Origin: Melioribacter roseus P3M-2
GTDB taxonomy: Bacteria; Bacteroidota; Ignavibacteria; Ignavibacteriales; Melioribacteraceae
NCBI RefSeq assembly: GCF_000279145.1
Contig: NC_018178.1
Coordinates: 1,488,001-1,552,000 of the forward strand
Reading direction: 5' to 3'
DNA: 64,000 bases
Shown piece by piece: positions 62,434 through 64,000 of the stretch. Positions within the stretch are counted from its first letter, which is position 1; each line of letters starts with the position of its first letter. A program made the position numbers and the translations under genes. Under the pieces are notes generated by a model. The model did no database searches. It was not told the origin of the DNA and was given only the letters and a program-made list of their open reading frames with translations.

Positions 62434-64000
62434 ATGAGAATACCCGACGAAAAGATAGACGAAATACGAAACGCTGCGGATATAGTAGACGTGATAAGTC
62501 GGGAAGTGTCCTTGAAGAAGAGGGGCAAGAATTTCGTCGGGTTATGTCCTTTCCATTCCGAAGACACGCCTTCTTTTACGGTCAGCAGGGAAAAACAGAT
62601 TTATCACTGTTTCGGCTGCGGAGCCGGCGGCGACCTGTTCCGGTTTATGATGGAATTCAAAAAAATTTCGTTTGTGGAAGCCGTTCAGGAAATAGCCGAC
62701 TTTGTGGGAATTCCGATCGAACCGGAGAGCGGTTATTCCGAAAAATATAAAGCCCAGGAAGAACTTTACGACATTATGTCGGCCGCTGTCAGATATTTTA
62801 CCGAAATTCTGCATAAAAGCAAGGAAGCCGAGGAAGCCAGAAATTATCTTATCAAAAGGAACATCAAGCCGTCGACGCAAAAACTATTCAATATCGGTTT
62901 TGCGCCTTACGGATGGGACAACTTTTTGACATTTGCAAAACAAAACGGCATTGACCTTCAAAAAGCAAGGTTGCTCGGACTTATCGATACGAAACAAAAC
63001 GGCGATTATTACGATAAACTGCGCGGCAGAGTAATATTTCCGATTCATTCCACAAACGGGAGAATTATAGCATACGGCGCGCGAATTCTCGACGATTCCG
63101 AAAAGACCGCCAAATATATCAACTCGCCCGAGACACCGATCTATTCCAAAAGGGAAGTCCTCTACGGACTCTTTCACTCTAAAGAAGAAATACGCAAACT
63201 CGACAGGGCTATTCTTGTGGAAGGTTATATGGATTTGATATCGCTTTTTCAGGAAGGAGTCCAGAACGTAGTTGCGTCGTCGGGAACTTCGTTGACCGAG
63301 GAGCAGGTAACGTTGCTGTCGAGATTCACCAGGAATATTTACGTTTTGTTCGACGCCGACGCCGCCGGTCAGAATGCGGCTCTGCGAAGCATCGAAATTC
63401 TTTTGAAGCATGATTTCGACATTAAAGTGGTTTCGCTGCCAGAAGGAGAAGACCCCGATTCCTTCATCAAGAAACACGGGCGGGAGAAATTTCAGGAGCA
63501 GCTTCAGAAAGCCCAGAATTTCTTTGAATTTACCGCTTCCAAATACGCCTCCGAAGGAAGATTCGACGACCCTTCGACATCGGCGGCTGCTTTGAGGGAA
63601 ATTATTAAAAGCCTGGCTCTTGTTAAAGACGAATTGAAGCTGAATTTCTATATAAAATCGATAGCCAGGAAATTCAACCTTCGCGAAAAACTGATCGAAA
63701 AAGAATTGGACGAATTTCGCAAGAGCTCTTCAGGAAGAAACGAAACTAGAAAAGTCGCCGCGGCAAGTTATGCCAGGCCGCAAGTTGCCGCCGCTCAAAA
63801 AGCAAATCCTTACGAGCGTGAATTGGCGCGTCTTTTATTGAGCGGCAAGGAAGAGATTGTGGATTATATACTCGAAAAAGTAGGGTCGGAATCGTTCCGC
63901 CATCCCAATCTGAAAAAGATTGCCGAAATAGTGGCAGAATGCCACAAACAGAATAACGTTTCTACGGCTAATATTCTCGACCATATTACCGAAGAGGGTT
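62434..64000 (+). CDS. dnaG: DNA primase, N-terminal part (3' truncated by window edge)
   Basis: The frame is open from ATG 62434 to the end of the window (522 codons). DnaG makes RNA primers for replication. It starts with the CHC2 zinc domain (LCPFHSEDTPSF and HCFGCGAGGD). The TOPRIM catalytic core has AILVEGYMDLISL and VLFDADAAGQNA (near 270 and 310). The C-terminal helicase-binding domain begins near 440 and is cut by the window edge. A ribosome site TTGAGG lies a few bases upstream. It is divergent from the DJ-1/PfpI gene. Confidence 0.95.
   Translation, partial: MRIPDEKIDEIRNAADIVDVISREVSLKKRGKNFVGLCPFHSEDTPSFTVSREKQIYHCFGCGAGGDLFRFMMEFKKISFVEAVQEIADFVGIPIEPESGYSEKYKAQEELYDIMSAAVRYFTEILHKSKEAEEARNYLIKRNIKPSTQKLFNIGFAPYGWDNFLTFAKQNGIDLQKARLLGLIDTKQNGDYYDKLRGRVIFPIHSTNGRIIAYGARILDDSEKTAKYINSPETPIYSKREVLYGLFHSKEEIRKLDRAILVEGYMDLISLFQEGVQNVVASSGTSLTEEQVTLLSRFTRNIYVLFDADAAGQNAALRSIEILLKHDFDIKVVSLPEGEDPDSFIKKHGREKFQEQLQKAQNFFEFTASKYASEGRFDDPSTSAAALREIIKSLALVKDELKLNFYIKSIARKFNLREKLIEKELDEFRKSSSGRNETRKVAAASYARPQVAAAQKANPYERELARLLLSGKEEIVDYILEKVGSESFRHPNLKKIAEIVAECHKQNNVSTANILDHITEEG

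Overview
The window looks like chromosomal DNA from a member of the Ignavibacteriota (Bacteroidota/Chlorobiota group), probably a Melioribacter- or Ignavibacterium-like organism. The organism assignment is inference. The clues are two secreted proteins with type IX secretion C-terminal sorting domains (NYPNPFNP-type motifs), a long-form IspG, a PorV-like outer-membrane protein, and a polysaccharide- and sugar-oriented gene set. Both ends cut genes: valS is open at the left edge and dnaG at the right edge.

Layout. 1-3.3 kb: end of valS, then tex, converging on a strong hairpin. 3.4-12.1 kb: a type I restriction-modification locus on the minus strand. In transcription order it holds hsdM, a broken ORF6N gene, an hsdS split by a frameshift, a modular palindrome array, a Y1 (HUH) transposase, an hsdR/hsdS mosaic relic, a NYN-domain gene and hsdR. 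12.6-18.1 kb: a sodium:solute symporter coupled to a GH2 beta-mannosidase, then a CNNM/CorC-like membrane protein. 18.5-27.3 kb: a sparse accessory stretch with a type IX-secreted propeller protein, a GNAT acetyltransferase, a PAS histidine kinase, a YdeI/OmdA relic, a second Y1 transposase with its own palindromes, a PD-(D/E)xK-like protein, a gene framed by a 45-bp perfect direct repeat, and tRNA-Lys(CTT). 27.3-42.5 kb: a BtuF-like lipoprotein, small Cys-rich proteins, a family 2 glycosyltransferase, an outer-membrane protein/lipoprotein pair, an isoaspartyl peptidase, a giant thioester-domain adhesin-like protein and an M28 peptidase. 42.5-47.9 kb: a compact sucrose operon (fructokinase, SPS-SPP fusion, sucrose synthase). 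48-64 kb: pyrophosphatase, amino-acid permease, PiT transporter, a degenerate galactokinase homologue, TPR protein, aroE, Zn-ribbon coiled-coil protein, Nif3, ispG, a DJ-1/PfpI protein and dnaG.

The least ordinary part is the restriction-modification locus. Short hairpins with variable stems but a constant-length 11-nt loop (TCGA...TC, or its complement) sit inside hsdR (twice), hsdS (three in tandem at the N-terminus) and the ORF6N gene (two). At each site in hsdR and hsdS the reading frame stays open. One 25-nt element is identical in hsdR and hsdS but inserted in opposite orientations, so the same palindrome is read as two different peptides. A second, unrelated palindrome family forms an A-A-B-B-A-B array that abuts the hsdS stop codon, next to a Y1 transposase that also has related palindromes on its other side. 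This resembles a REP/RAYT system that has separated hsdMS from hsdR. The locus also carries an A7 frameshift in hsdS, which could be phase variation, decay or a sequence error.

The sucrose operon lets the cell make sucrose from UDP-glucose and fructose-6-phosphate, and recover NDP-glucose and fructose from it. The 5.2-kb adhesin-like gene combines a Cys-Gln thioester domain, best known from Gram-positive surface proteins, with a type IX sorting signal.
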